A stretch of 64,000 bases of DNA from Pseudomonas sp. DY-1 (lineage in GTDB: Bacteria > Pseudomonadota > Gammaproteobacteria > Pseudomonadales > Pseudomonadaceae). A program made the translations under genes and the position numbers. The DNA lies in contig NZ_CP032616.1 of assembly GCF_003626975.1 (NCBI RefSeq), positions 4,130,001 to 4,194,000 on the forward strand. The letters run 5' to 3'. The notes under the pieces are model-generated. The model saw nothing but the letters and a program-made list of their open reading frames with translations. It made no database searches and was not told the DNA's origin. Shown one piece after another: positions 1-11,662 of the stretch. The number at the start of each line of letters is the position of its first letter. The first letter of the stretch is position 1.

Positions 1-3
1 CGG

Positions 4-1227
4 TTAGATAACTTCCTCCTTGCGTAGGGCCTCCACCTGTTCCGCCGCCAAGCCCAGTACGCGCTGCAGCACTTCCTGAGTGTGCTCGCCGAGAAGGGGT
101 GGAGGCATGCGGTATTCCACAGGCGTTTCGGAAAGGCGCAATGGACTGGCAACTTGGGGGACGACACCTGCCAAGGGATGTTCTAGTTCGACACGAAGAC
201 CACGCGCTAGAACTTGGGGATCGGAGAAGACTGCCGCCAGGTCGTTGATTGGCCCACAGGGAACACCGACTTCTTCCAGTGCGCTGACCCACTGAGCCGT
301 CGTCTTGAAGACAGTGGCCTGGCGAATGAGCGGAATCAGCTCGGCGCGATGTGCCACGCGAGCCTTGTTGGTTGAAAAACGCGAGTCGTCCGCCCACTCC
401 CGATGACCGGCGACCTCGCAAAACTTTCGGAACTGGCTGTCGTTACCCACGGTGAGAATGAAGTCCCCATCCGCAGTCGGGAAGTCCTGATAGGGCACGA
501 TGTTCGGGTGGGCATTACCCAGACGCTTGGGCGGATTGCCCGTGGTCAGGTAGTTCATCGCCTGGTTGGCGAGGCAGGCCACTTGTACGTCGAGCAAGGC
601 CATGTCGATGTGTTGGCCCTTGCCGCTGATATCCCGGGAGGACAGTGCAGCCAGCATCGCCACCGAGGAATAGAGCCCGGTGAGAATGTCGGTTAGCGCT
701 ACACCCACCTTGACCGGACCGGCACCATCTTCCTGATCGGAGCGGCCGGTAATGCTCATCAACCCGCCCAAACCCTGGATCATGAAGTCGTAGCCGGCAC
801 GCTTGGCATAGGGGCCAAACTGGCCAAACCCGGTGATCGAGCAATAGATGAGGCGTGGGTTGATGGCTTTCAGCGACTCATAGTCCAGCCCGTAGGCCGC
901 CAAGCCGCCTACCTTGAAGTTCTCAATGAGAATGTCGGACTTTGCCGCCAGTTCACGAACCAGCTTCTGGCCTTCGGGGCGCGTGAAGTCGACAGTAATC
1001 GACTGCTTGTTGCGGTTGGCCGAAAGAAAGTAAGCCGCTTCACTGGTGTCCCGGCCATCGGCTCCCTTGAGGAAGGGCGGCCCCCAGGCACGGGTGTCAT
1101 CACCGGAGCCTGGTCGTTCGACCTTGATTACCTCGGCCCCCAGGTCCGCGAGGATCTGGCCGGACCAGGGTCCGGCCAACACGCGAGAGAGATCGAGCAC
1201 ACGGATATGGGAGAGAGCGCCAGCCAT
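4..1227 (-). CDS. gcdG: CaiB/BaiF family III CoA-transferase of glutarate catabolism
   Basis: This 407-residue protein is a family III acyl-CoA transferase, expected to move CoA between a donor such as succinyl-CoA and a dicarboxylate such as glutarate. The N-terminal block (LSHIRVLDLSRVLAGP, near residue 5) and the YDFMIQG motif are typical of the family; Asp147 in that motif is the likely catalytic aspartate. The ATG at 1227 is preceded by an AGGTGA ribosome site. It lies directly downstream of gcdH on the same strand, 63 bases away, and a perfect hairpin occupies the gap. The pairing with glutaryl-CoA dehydrogenase supports the glutarate-activating role; the exact substrate is inferred from context. 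Confidence 0.85.
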   Translation of the reverse strand: MAGALSHIRVLDLSRVLAGPWSGQILADLGAEVIKVERPGSGDDTRAWGPPFLKGADGRDTSEAAYFLSANRNKQSITVDFTRPEGQKLVRELAAKSDILIENFKVGGLAAYGLDYESLKAINPRLIYCSITGFGQFGPYAKRAGYDFMIQGLGGLMSITGRSDQEDGAGPVKVGVALTDILTGLYSSVAMLAALSSRDISGKGQHIDMALLDVQVACLANQAMNYLTTGNPPKRLGNAHPNIVPYQDFPTADGDFILTVGNDSQFRKFCEVAGHREWADDSRFSTNKARVAHRAELIPLIRQATVFKTTAQWVSALEEVGVPCGPINDLAAVFSDPQVLARGLRVELEHPLAGVVPQVASPLRLSETPVEYRMPPPLLGEHTQEVLQRVLGLAAEQVEALRKEEVI

Positions 1228-1254
1228 GGTGTCACCTGAGTTCGTGAAGGGACT

Positions 1255-1282
1255 CGGGCCTCTCTATATATAGAGAGGCCCG
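1255..1282. repeat. Perfect 28-bp palindrome in the gcdH-gcdG gap
   Basis: A perfect 14+14 inverted repeat with no spacer (CGGGCCTCTCTATA and its complement) sits between the gcdH stop and the gcdG start. In mRNA it would form a stable hairpin. No T run follows on the minus strand, so it is not a standard terminator; an intercistronic stabilising or processing hairpin is the likelier role. Confidence 0.7.
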
Positions 1283-1290
1283 GCCTGAGG

Positions 1291-2472
<1,182 letters not shown>

Positions 2473-2544
2473 GGGGAGTGTCCTCGGTAAGCGGAGTTCA
2501 GGGGCGGGCCATCGCGGGCCACTGCCTTATTAGTGTTGACGCAT

Positions 2545-2559
2545 CCTAGACAGCCTAGG
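2545..2559. promoter_or_regulatory. Candidate LysR operator between gcdH and its regulator
   Basis: A short dyad, CCTAG-ACAGC-CTAGG, lies in the 192-bp divergent gap, about 75 bp upstream of gcdH and 105 bp upstream of the regulator. LysR-type regulators commonly bind such interrupted dyads between themselves and their target. The assignment rests on position and symmetry only. Confidence 0.35.
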
Positions 2560-2664
2560 TCGGATCAGACAAACGAGGATTTCGCATGCTGTTGTGCTAA
2601 TTTCTCACTCCGAAAAGCCAAAGCACCCTATTTCAAGCCATCACTTGTGATGCAGAGGTACAGT

Positions 2665-3573
2665 ATGCGTCGGAAGATCCCCAGCACTGCCGCCCTGGTC
2701 GCCTTCGAATCCGCTGCCCGCCATCAGAGTTTCACCAAGGCCGCCGATGAGCTGGCACTGACCCAGAGTGCAATCTGTCGTCAGGTCGCAGGACTGGAGG
2801 AATTCCTGGGACTGGAGCTGTTCCGGCGCTCCCGGCGTGGCGTGAAGCTCACTGAAGCCGGCCTGGCCTATTCCCGTCGCATCGCCGCCCAGCTCGATGC
2901 GGTGGAGCGCGACACCCTCGCGGTAATGGGCCAGCAGGGCGCGATGACGGTGGAGCTGGCCATCGTGCCGACGTTCGGTACCCAGTGGCTGGTTCCCAGG
3001 CTGAAGGGCTTCCAGCGCCTGCACCCGGAGGTAACGGTCAACCTGACCAACCGCACCCGCCCCTTCCTCTTCGCCGACACTGATTTCGATGCCGCTCTCT
3101 ACTTTGGCGATGCCGAATGGTCAGGCACTCGCGCCGATTTCCTGATGCACGAACACTCGGTTCCGGTGTGCAGCCCGGCCTTGCTTGAAGGACACGGCAG
3201 CCTGGAACCCGATGCCATCGCCCGCCTGCCCCTGTTGCAGCAGACTACGCGCCCCTATGCATGGCGCCAGTGGTTCAGCTCCCAGGGTATGAATGTCGCC
3301 CGCGATCTCAGCGGCCCGCGCTACGAGCTTTTCTCGATGCTTGCCCAGGCCGCCATGCATGAAATGGGGGTGGCGCTGATCCCACCCTTCCTGATCCAGC
3401 GCGAACTGGCCGACGGTCGCCTGGTAATTGCCCATCCCCACAGTTTCCGCAGCGACAAGGCCTATTACCTGATCATTCCCGAGCGCAAGCTCGAATCCGC
3501 CGCCCTCGGCGCCTTCCGCGACTGGCTGGTTGAAGCCGCCCGTACGTATCGAAGCGGGGCCGGTCTGGAGTGA
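2665..3573 (+). CDS. gcdR: LysR-family regulator of glutarate catabolism
   Basis: A LysR-type regulator of about 302 residues. The N-terminal winged helix-turn-helix (ALVAFESAARHQSFTKAADE onward) is followed by the LysR substrate-binding domain. I chose the ATG at 2665 because AGAGGT lies about 6 bases upstream and the protein then begins MRRKIPSTAALVAFE, as in GcvA-like family members; a longer reading from 2533 adds an unconserved stretch. Divergence from gcdH and gcdG suggests it activates them, probably in response to glutarate. Confidence 0.85.
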   Translation: MRRKIPSTAALVAFESAARHQSFTKAADELALTQSAICRQVAGLEEFLGLELFRRSRRGVKLTEAGLAYSRRIAAQLDAVERDTLAVMGQQGAMTVELAIVPTFGTQWLVPRLKGFQRLHPEVTVNLTNRTRPFLFADTDFDAALYFGDAEWSGTRADFLMHEHSVPVCSPALLEGHGSLEPDAIARLPLLQQTTRPYAWRQWFSSQGMNVARDLSGPRYELFSMLAQAAMHEMGVALIPPFLIQRELADGRLVIAHPHSFRSDKAYYLIIPERKLESAALGAFRDWLVEAARTYRSGAGLE

Positions 3574-3761
3574 GCTGTAACCACCAGTAGCACCGACCAA
3601 CCATCTCCCGCACGTCGAACGACCTAAAGCCCTTCCCTGCCCCTCGCACAGCGTCCGCATCACCCACTCGGGTGATGGATGAAATCGCCCGTTCAGGCAG
3701 TTATGGCGGGAGGTAGCGCTGATTAGCATGAGGCCTCCCAAGACCCGCTCTGGAGAGCCGC

Positions 3762-5528
3762 ATGACAACAAGAACAATGCGCGGAATCTTCCGGCCGCAC
3801 ACGCTGGCCGCCGCCATCGCCCTGGGCTGCAGCGCCCAGGCCTCTGCCATCACATTCAACATTGGTGAAATCGAAGCCCAGTTCGACTCCTCCCTCTCGG
3901 TCGGCGCCAGTTGGGCAGTGCGCTCACCGGACCCGGAATTCATCTCCACCGCCAGCGGTGGCGAGGCACTTTCGCGTACCTCGGACGACGGCCGCCTGAA
4001 CTTCAAGAAAGGGGAGACTTTCTCGAAGATCTTCAAGGGCATTCACGACCTGGAGCTGAAATACGGCGATACCGGCGTCTTCCTTCGCGGCAAGTACTGG
4101 TATGACTTCGAGCTGAAGGACGAACACCGACTCTTCTACGACATCGACGACCACAACCGCAAAGAGGGCGCCAAGTCCTCCGGTGCGCAGCTGCTCGATG
4201 CCTTCCTCTATCACAACTACAACCTGGGCGACCTGCCGGGGAGCTTCCGTGTCGGCAAGCAGGTGGTGAGCTGGGGTGAAAGCACCTTCATCGGCAACAG
4301 CATCAACTCGATCAACCCGATCGACGTGGCCGCCTTCCGCCGTCCCGGCGCCGAGATCAAGGAAGGCCTCATCCCGGTCAACATGATCTATGTGTCGCAG
4401 AGCCTGACCGACAGCCTCTCCGCCGAGGCCTTCTATCAACTGGAATGGGACCAGACGGTGGCCGACAACTGCGGCACCTTCTTCTCCACCTCGGACGTGG
4501 TGGCCGATGGTTGCGTCGACCGCCTGGTAGTCAACGGCCCCGATCTGCCGCCCGGCGTTTCAACCAACACCGGCGCCACGCTCTACATCCCCCGCGCCGG
4601 AGACCGTGACGCCCGGGACAGTGGCCAATTCGGCGTCGCCCTGCGCTGGTTCGTGCCGGAGATGAACGATACCGAGTTCGGCGCCTACGCGATGAACTAC
4701 CACAGCCGCGGCCCGATCTTCAGCACCATACGCACCCGAACGCCAAGCGCGGCGATCATTCCCGGCGCCCCCGGCGCGCGCTACTTCATCGAGTACCCGG
4801 AAGACATCCGCCTCTATGGCCTGAGCTTCCAGACCAACGTCGAAGGCACTTCGCTGGCCGGCGAAGTCAGCTTCCGGCCGAACATGCCATTGCAGCTCAA
4901 CAGTACCGACCTCTCCTTCGCCGCCCTTGGCGTGCCCAACTCACCAATCTTCGAAAGCGGCCATTCCCGCAATCGTGCAGGTGAAGAGCTGCATGGATAT
5001 GTGCGTAAACCGGTTACCCAGGCCCAGGTCACTGCCACCCAGTTCATCGACCAGGTCATGGGCGCAAGCCGTCTGACCCTGGTAGGCGAGGTGGGCTACA
5101 ACCACATCGGCGGCCTGAATGACGACATCGGCGAACTGCGCTACGGCCGCGACCCCATCTACGGCCCCGGCCAGCTGTCCTCCCGGGCCGTGTGCCTGGC
5201 GCTCACCGCCGCCAGCCCCCAGCAACGCGAGTGCAACGACAAGGGTTTCTACACCAGCAGCTCCTGGGGCTACCGCGCCCGCGCCAGCCTTGAGTACAGC
5301 AACGTCATCGCCGGTATCAACCTGACCCCGAGCGTCGCCTGGTCTCACGACGTCGACGGCTACGGCCCGAACTTCAACGAAGGCTCCAAGGCCATCAGCG
5401 TCGGCCTCAATGCCGAGTACGCGAACACCTATACCGCCAGCCTGTCGTACACCGACTTCTTCGGCGGCCACTACAACGTGACCACTGACCGCGACTTCGT
5501 CGCCCTCAGCTTCGGCCTCAACTTCTGA
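3762..5528 (+). CDS. DUF1302 family outer-membrane protein
   Basis: A 588-residue DUF1302 protein with a signal peptide (cleavage expected after CSAQASA near residue 29). The alternating pattern, the many aromatic residues and a C terminus ending in an aromatic (FVALSFGLNF) fit an outer-membrane beta-barrel. The ATG follows GGAGAG. It is followed 17 bases later by a DUF1329 gene and then by a LuxR-type regulator; DUF1302/DUF1329 pairs recur in Pseudomonas and are thought to handle hydrophobic substrates or their export. No specific substrate can be read from the sequence. The start codon overlaps an AAnAAnAAnAA stretch (3767-3777) resembling Hfq/Crc targets. Confidence 0.85.
   Translation: MTTRTMRGIFRPHTLAAAIALGCSAQASAITFNIGEIEAQFDSSLSVGASWAVRSPDPEFISTASGGEALSRTSDDGRLNFKKGETFSKIFKGIHDLELKYGDTGVFLRGKYWYDFELKDEHRLFYDIDDHNRKEGAKSSGAQLLDAFLYHNYNLGDLPGSFRVGKQVVSWGESTFIGNSINSINPIDVAAFRRPGAEIKEGLIPVNMIYVSQSLTDSLSAEAFYQLEWDQTVADNCGTFFSTSDVVADGCVDRLVVNGPDLPPGVSTNTGATLYIPRAGDRDARDSGQFGVALRWFVPEMNDTEFGAYAMNYHSRGPIFSTIRTRTPSAAIIPGAPGARYFIEYPEDIRLYGLSFQTNVEGTSLAGEVSFRPNMPLQLNSTDLSFAALGVPNSPIFESGHSRNRAGEELHGYVRKPVTQAQVTATQFIDQVMGASRLTLVGEVGYNHIGGLNDDIGELRYGRDPIYGPGQLSSRAVCLALTAASPQQRECNDKGFYTSSSWGYRARASLEYSNVIAGINLTPSVAWSHDVDGYGPNFNEGSKAISVGLNAEYANTYTASLSYTDFFGGHYNVTTDRDFVALSFGLNF
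3767..3777 (+). promoter_or_regulatory. CA motif (Hfq/Crc-type) at the DUF1302 start
   Basis: AACAAGAACAA starts at the sixth base of the coding region and matches the AAnAAnAA pattern bound by Hfq with Crc in Pseudomonas catabolite repression. Overlap with the translation initiation region is the usual location for repression. Confidence 0.5.
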
Positions 5529-5545
5529 TCACAAGGATTCCCGCA

Positions 5546-6913
5546 ATGAAGAGAAGCATCCTGCAAAGTGGCGTCCTGGTCCTCAGCCTGCTCGCCGCCA
5601 ACGTCATGGCCGCCGTCAGCCAGGAAGAGGCAGCGCAGCTCGGCAACAGCCTCACTCCGCTGGGCGCGGAGAAAGTCGGCAATGCCGATGGCAGCATTCC
5701 GGCCTGGACCGGTGGCCTGCCCACCAACGCTGCAGTGGTCGACGCCAACGGCTTCGTCGGCAACCCCTATGCCAGCGAGCAGCCGCTGTTCACCATCACT
5801 GCCGCCAACGCCGAGCAGTACAAGGACAAGCTGTCCCCCGGGCAGATGGCGATGTTCAAGCGCTACGCCAGCACCTACAAGATTCCGGTCTACCCCAGCC
5901 ATCGCAGCGCCGCCGCGCCCCAGGCGATCTACGACGCGGCGAAGCAGAGCGCCATCAATACGCAGCCGGTGGATGGCGGCAACGGCTTGTCCAACTTCGC
6001 CGACAGCCACTACTACGCGTTCCCGATTCCCAAAGATGGCGTGCAGGTCCTGTGGAACCACATCACCCGCTACCGGGGCGGCAACGCCCGGCGCCTGGTG
6101 GTCCAGGCCACGCCGCAAACCAACGGTTCCTTCACGCCGGTGCAGTTCCAGGACGAGGTCGCCTTCCCCGCGGACATGAACGAGCTGGACAAGGCGAAGT
6201 CGGCCAACGTGCTGCTCTACTTCAAGCAGCGCGTGCTGGCACCATCGCGCCTCGCCGGTAACGTACTGCTGGTCCACGAGACCATCGACCAGGTCAAGGA
6301 ACCGCGTCTGGCCTGGCTCTACAACGCCGGCCAGCGCCGCGTGCGTCGTGCCCCGCAGGTCGCCTACGACGGTCCGGGCACCGCCGCCGACGGCATGCGC
6401 ACTGCCGACAACTTCGACATGTTCTCCGGTGCACCGGATCGCTACGACTGGAAGCTGATCGGCAAGAAGGAGATGTACATCCCCTACAACAGCTACAAAC
6501 TGGAATCGCCCAATCTCAAGTACAAGGAGATCATCCAGCCGGGCCACCTGAACCAGGACCTGACGCGCTACGAGCTGCACCGTGTGTGGGAAGTGGTCGC
6601 CACCCTGAAACCCAACGAGCGGCACATCTACGCCAAGCGTCACTACTTCATCGACGAAGATAGCTGGCAGATCGCCTATGCCGATCATTACGACGGCCGC
6701 GGCCAGCTCTGGCGCGTAGGTGAAGGTCATGCCAGCTACCACTACCAGCGCCAGGTCAGCACCTACGCGGTGGAGGCTCTCTACGACATCATCGCCGGAC
6801 GCTACATCGCTCTCGGGCTGAAGAACGAAGAGAAGCACGGCATCGAGTTCGGATTCGCCGCCACCGGCGCCGACTACACCCCCGCCGCCCTGCGCAACGC
6901 AGGCATCCGCTGA
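5546..6913 (+). CDS. DUF1329 family protein
   Basis: A 455-residue DUF1329 protein with a signal peptide (MKRSILQSGVLVLSLLAANV, cleavage near residue 22), so it acts in the periplasm or at the outer membrane. The body matches the family throughout: GSIPAWTGGLP near residue 50 and RHYFIDEDSWQIAYADHYD near 370. DUF1329 proteins are treated as lipoprotein-sorting-like folds, but their biochemical role is not established. It is co-transcribed with the DUF1302 gene, and a strong hairpin terminator follows the stop. Confidence 0.85.
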   Translation: MKRSILQSGVLVLSLLAANVMAAVSQEEAAQLGNSLTPLGAEKVGNADGSIPAWTGGLPTNAAVVDANGFVGNPYASEQPLFTITAANAEQYKDKLSPGQMAMFKRYASTYKIPVYPSHRSAAAPQAIYDAAKQSAINTQPVDGGNGLSNFADSHYYAFPIPKDGVQVLWNHITRYRGGNARRLVVQATPQTNGSFTPVQFQDEVAFPADMNELDKAKSANVLLYFKQRVLAPSRLAGNVLLVHETIDQVKEPRLAWLYNAGQRRVRRAPQVAYDGPGTAADGMRTADNFDMFSGAPDRYDWKLIGKKEMYIPYNSYKLESPNLKYKEIIQPGHLNQDLTRYELHRVWEVVATLKPNERHIYAKRHYFIDEDSWQIAYADHYDGRGQLWRVGEGHASYHYQRQVSTYAVEALYDIIAGRYIALGLKNEEKHGIEFGFAATGADYTPAALRNAGIR

Positions 6914-6920
6914 GCACTTC

Positions 6921-6949
6921 GGACGCCCCGCCAAGCGGGGCGTCCGTTT
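6921..6949 (+). terminator. Rho-independent terminator after the DUF1329 gene
   Basis: A GGACGCCCCGC stem with CCAA loop and its complement, followed by a short T-rich tail, 8 bases after the DUF1329 stop. It separates the DUF1302-DUF1329 unit from the LuxR gene. Confidence 0.75.
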
Positions 6950-7045
6950 CCTGCCCATGCCCGTTATGGCGCTGCATAAGCGCTGTCCATGCTGCTTCTA
7001 GCCCACCGATTGGCCAACTAGTCTGCGAGGGTCCGGTTCATCCAT

Positions 7046-7053
7046 AACAACAA
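7046..7053 (+). promoter_or_regulatory. CA motif upstream of the LuxR regulator
   Basis: AACAACAA lies 18 bases ahead of the ATG at 7072, in the region a ribosome would cover. It matches the Hfq/Crc recognition pattern AAnAAnAA. Confidence 0.5.
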
Positions 7054-7071
7054 CGCAGTGAGAACCGCCCC

Positions 7072-9591
7072 ATGCCCCGCTCCGGCCAGACATCGCCTGT
7101 CCTTCCGTCTCGCCTGCCGCGACTGCCGCCGGCCCACGTTCCACGCCCCAGGCTGGTCGACAGCCTAGCCGCCCAAGATGCCCAGCTGCGCCTACTCTGC
7201 GCTCCCGCCGGCTTCGGCAAGAGCGTCCTGCTCAACGAATTCCTCCGTGCCCAGACCGAACCCGGCCTGATCATCTGGATCAACCTCGCCGGCCAACCAC
7301 TTACCCCGGAACAGCTGCTCGCCGAGCTCGCCACCGAACTCGGCGAAGGTGTTCCCGCGCTGCCTGCCGCCCAGGCACTGCAACAACTGCTGGCCCATCG
7401 CGGCGAATGCACCTGGCTGGTCCTGGACGACTACCCGGGCCATCCGCCGGCCGGCCTCGATGACTGCATCGACCAACTCCTCGCTCGCGCCCTGCCGGGA
7501 CTACGCCTCCTGGTCAGCGTGCGCCAGCGTCCAGCCTGGAACCTTCCGCGCCTGCTGCTGGCGGGCGAGCTGCTGGAACTGGACGCACCCCAACTGGCGC
7601 TCGATCGCCAGCAACACGAGCAACTGGTGGATCAGCTCGCACCGCAGACCAGCGCCGCCCTGCGCGAGGAGCTCTGGCAAGAAACCGAAGGCTGGTGCGC
7701 CGGTGTACGCCTGCACCTGTCCGGCAAGGCACCGTCCAGCGCCAGTGGCAATCACTGCTGGCTCAAGGAATACCTGGACCACGAACTGCTTAACCGCCTG
7801 AGCCCGGAAGAAGCGGCCTGTCTGTTCGCCCTGGCACACCTGCCGAAGGTTTCCGCCGAGCTTTGCCAGCACCTCTGGGAGGACAGCGACGGCGCCGAGC
7901 TCTTCGAGCGTCTGCTGGCGCGCCAAGCCTTCTGCATGCCCCTGGACGAACACGGCACTTGGTACCGGGTGCTCCCCGCCGTAGCACGCACCCTGCGCAA
8001 CCGCATCAGCGAAGCGGCAGCTACACGCCTGCATCTCAGCGCCTGTCGCATGTTCATCGCCGCCGGCCAGGTGGAAGACGCAATCGAACAGGCGCTCTGC
8101 GCTGGCCAGCCGGAAGCGGCGGCCAACTACCTGGAACGCCTCGGCCAGGAATGGCTGACCGGCGAACAGCACCTGGCCCACCTCCTGGAATGGCGTGCGC
8201 GCCTTCCCGCCGCGCTGCTGGAGAGCACCCCGCGCCTGCTCAGCCTGAACGCCTGGGGACTGCTGATTTCCTGGCGCCTGGACGAAGCCGAAGCCTGCAT
8301 CACCAAGCTCGGCCACTTCCTGCCGCAGCCAACCGCCCTGCGCAACCGCAAGTTGCTGGCCAACAGTCAGGCCCTGCATGGCGTGCTCGCGGCCCTGCGC
8401 AGCCAGGACATAACCAGTGCGCGGCAACACTGCCGCGAGGCCCTGGCACACCTGCCCGAGCACGACTGGATGCCCATTCTGTTCTGCTACTCCAGCCTGG
8501 CGCGGGTGGCCATGGCCAGTGGTGCTCCCGAGGATGCACCGCAATATCTGCACAAGGCCCTGGAGATTGCCCGCCGCCACGGCAGCCTGCTCTTCGAAGT
8601 GCTGATCAACCTCGACCGCATTCGTCTGCTCCTTCTGCGCGGCGAGTTCGGCCGCGCGCAGACTCTGCTGCAGCAGAGTTTCGCGTTGATCGGCCAGCGC
8701 AAGCAGGTCGACAGCCTGATGCTCGGGCGCCTGTATCTGATCCAGGCCGAGCTGCACCTGGTCGCCGACCGCCTGGACGACGCCGAGCGCACCTTGCATG
8801 CAGGCCTGGAGCAGGCCCAGGGCTGTCTCGACCCTTTCGCCTTGCACGGTTTCCTCGGCCTCGCGGAGCTCCGTGCCCGCCGCGGGCAGTTCGACCAGTC
8901 CTATCAGGAACTGCGCGAGGCCGAACGGCAGATGCATTGCCGCCAGGTCTGGCGCTACGCATACAGCGGCGTGTTGAACCTGCAAGGCATGCGTGTGCTT
9001 GCGCGCCAAGGCCGCTGGGATCGAATCGAACCTGTCGCCCTGCGCATTCAGCGCTACTTCGTCGGCGACTGCGCTTGGATGGCGCCACTCGACTACCCCA
9101 CCCTACCCCTGCGTAATCAATTGCTGCTGGCTCGTGCGCAACTGGAGTCCGGTCGCGCCGAGCAGGCCGAAGCCCTGCTGCAGCCATTGCTGGAGCGCTG
9201 TCAGGCGCTCCAGTTCGCGCCATTGGCTTGCGAAGTACGCCTGGCCCTGGCCGCCGCCTGGCGCGCGCTCGACCGCGCCGACGCGGGCTCGCTGCAACGC
9301 CAGGCATTGGAACAGGCCGAACGCCTGGGTATGCATGGGCTGCTGCGCGACTATCCGCGCTGTGACAACGCAGCGACCATCGACGGCGACCCGGTGAGCC
9401 TGCTCAGCCAGCGCGAGCGCGCCGTGCTGCAGCTGCTGGCCGAGGGCTTTTCCAACCAGGAGATCGGCGGCTACCTGTTCATCTCGGTCAATACGGTGAA
9501 AACCCATACCAAGAAGATCAACAGCAAACTCGGCGTGAAACGCCGTACCCAGGCAGTGATGCGCGCCAAGACCCTCGGTTTGCTGGTGTGA
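7072..9591 (+). CDS. MalT-like LuxR-family transcriptional regulator
   Basis: An 839-residue LAL-type regulator. A Walker A motif (APAGFGKS, 44-51) and a Walker B-like WLVLDDY near 115 mark the N-terminal STAND ATPase. A long helical-repeat middle, probably TPR-like, is followed by a C-terminal LuxR helix-turn-helix (LSQRERAVLQLLAEGFSNQE, from about 777). This is the MalT architecture, in which inducer and ATP binding drive assembly and activation. It lies downstream of the DUF1302-DUF1329 pair on the same strand behind a terminator, so it probably controls that pair. The inducer is unknown. Confidence 0.85.
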   Translation: MPRSGQTSPVLPSRLPRLPPAHVPRPRLVDSLAAQDAQLRLLCAPAGFGKSVLLNEFLRAQTEPGLIIWINLAGQPLTPEQLLAELATELGEGVPALPAAQALQQLLAHRGECTWLVLDDYPGHPPAGLDDCIDQLLARALPGLRLLVSVRQRPAWNLPRLLLAGELLELDAPQLALDRQQHEQLVDQLAPQTSAALREELWQETEGWCAGVRLHLSGKAPSSASGNHCWLKEYLDHELLNRLSPEEAACLFALAHLPKVSAELCQHLWEDSDGAELFERLLARQAFCMPLDEHGTWYRVLPAVARTLRNRISEAAATRLHLSACRMFIAAGQVEDAIEQALCAGQPEAAANYLERLGQEWLTGEQHLAHLLEWRARLPAALLESTPRLLSLNAWGLLISWRLDEAEACITKLGHFLPQPTALRNRKLLANSQALHGVLAALRSQDITSARQHCREALAHLPEHDWMPILFCYSSLARVAMASGAPEDAPQYLHKALEIARRHGSLLFEVLINLDRIRLLLLRGEFGRAQTLLQQSFALIGQRKQVDSLMLGRLYLIQAELHLVADRLDDAERTLHAGLEQAQGCLDPFALHGFLGLAELRARRGQFDQSYQELREAERQMHCRQVWRYAYSGVLNLQGMRVLARQGRWDRIEPVALRIQRYFVGDCAWMAPLDYPTLPLRNQLLLARAQLESGRAEQAEALLQPLLERCQALQFAPLACEVRLALAAAWRALDRADAGSLQRQALEQAERLGMHGLLRDYPRCDNAATIDGDPVSLLSQRERAVLQLLAEGFSNQEIGGYLFISVNTVKTHTKKINSKLGVKRRTQAVMRAKTLGLLV

Positions 9592-10211
9592 GCCCCCCGG
9601 TAGCGTGCGCCGCGCGCATCGGAACCCCGCTGGTGCGCATAGTGCCCCCTACGGCCAGCCCCAGGGTCTGGACTGACGACCCCGCGACAATATGGCGCAG
9701 CCCGCGAGGCGACTGGCCTGTGCGCGGACTACGCTTCTCCTGGAAAACAGCAAAAATCCAATTCCTGACTCTGTAGTCAACCATTCTAAAAAACTACAGA
9801 ACGCCCATTTTCCGCAGCCTTATGGCAACTATTAAAAAGTCTGATTAACAGTGCTCCAGCCATTAACGGCAGGATGTTGCGGACTGAAAGCCCGTACTGA
9901 CGCTGCTTTGATGGAAAGTCATTCAGGACCGGGATACGACTCGACCCTGTCTCGACCGACCAAACGACCTCCTCACTTAGGGTGACGGGGCCTGGAACAG
10001 AAACCAGGGGCAGGTGGTCGCAATGTGACTTGTAGTTATTTTATCGTTTGACTCCAGAACTGCTTGAAGGCCTTGCGGTTCCGATTGCAGAATGCCGCGC
10101 CACCAAGGTTTCGGCCGTTGCGGTACCAGGCTGTTGAAAGGCGGATTCGCCTCGCCAGAGCACCACACGCAGTGCACTGGTTCACCAGATCGATCACGCA
10201 GGAGATTTGAA
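9592..10211. other. 620-bp intergenic region upstream of pntAA
   Basis: No convincing gene is visible; the short open frames lack ribosome sites and conserved content. The segment from about 9780 to 9860 and around 10030 is AT-rich compared with its surroundings, so promoter elements for the transhydrogenase operon are likely here, but I could not fix a clear -35/-10 pair. Confidence 0.5.
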
Positions 10212-11333
<1,122 letters not shown>

Positions 11334-11345
11334 GGGGAAGCGGAC

Positions 11346-11660
11346 ATGGATCTGATTTCAGACGGCATCTACAACCTGATCATCTTCGTGCTGGCCATCT
11401 ATGTCGGCTACCACGTGGTGTGGAACGTCACCCCTGCCCTGCACACCCCGCTGATGGCCGTGACCAACGCCATCTCGGCGATCGTGATCGTCGGCGCCAT
11501 GCTGGCCGCCGCCCTCACCGTCACCCCGCTGGGCAAGGCCATGGGCACCCTGGCCGTGGCACTGGCCGCGGTCAACGTCTTCGGTGGCTTCCTCGTCACC
11601 CGACGCATGCTGGAAATGTTCAAGAAGAAAGCGCCGAAAGCGCAGGCGGAGAAGCACTGA
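11346..11660 (+). CDS. pntAB: NAD(P) transhydrogenase subunit alpha, part 2
   Basis: A 104-residue membrane protein with three hydrophobic segments, the separate membrane part of the alpha subunit found in split transhydrogenases. It supplies part of the proton channel (domain II) beside PntB. It starts 12 bases after pntAA behind a GGGGAAG site and ends 2 bases before pntB, so the three genes are translated as one unit. Confidence 0.93.
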   Translation: MDLISDGIYNLIIFVLAIYVGYHVVWNVTPALHTPLMAVTNAISAIVIVGAMLAAALTVTPLGKAMGTLAVALAAVNVFGGFLVTRRMLEMFKKKAPKAQAEKH

Positions 11661-11662
11661 CC

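Noticed and set aside
5471..6958. 495-codon minus-strand frame opposite the DUF1329 gene
   Set aside because: It spans terminator and intergenic sequence, has antisense composition and lacks a ribosome site.
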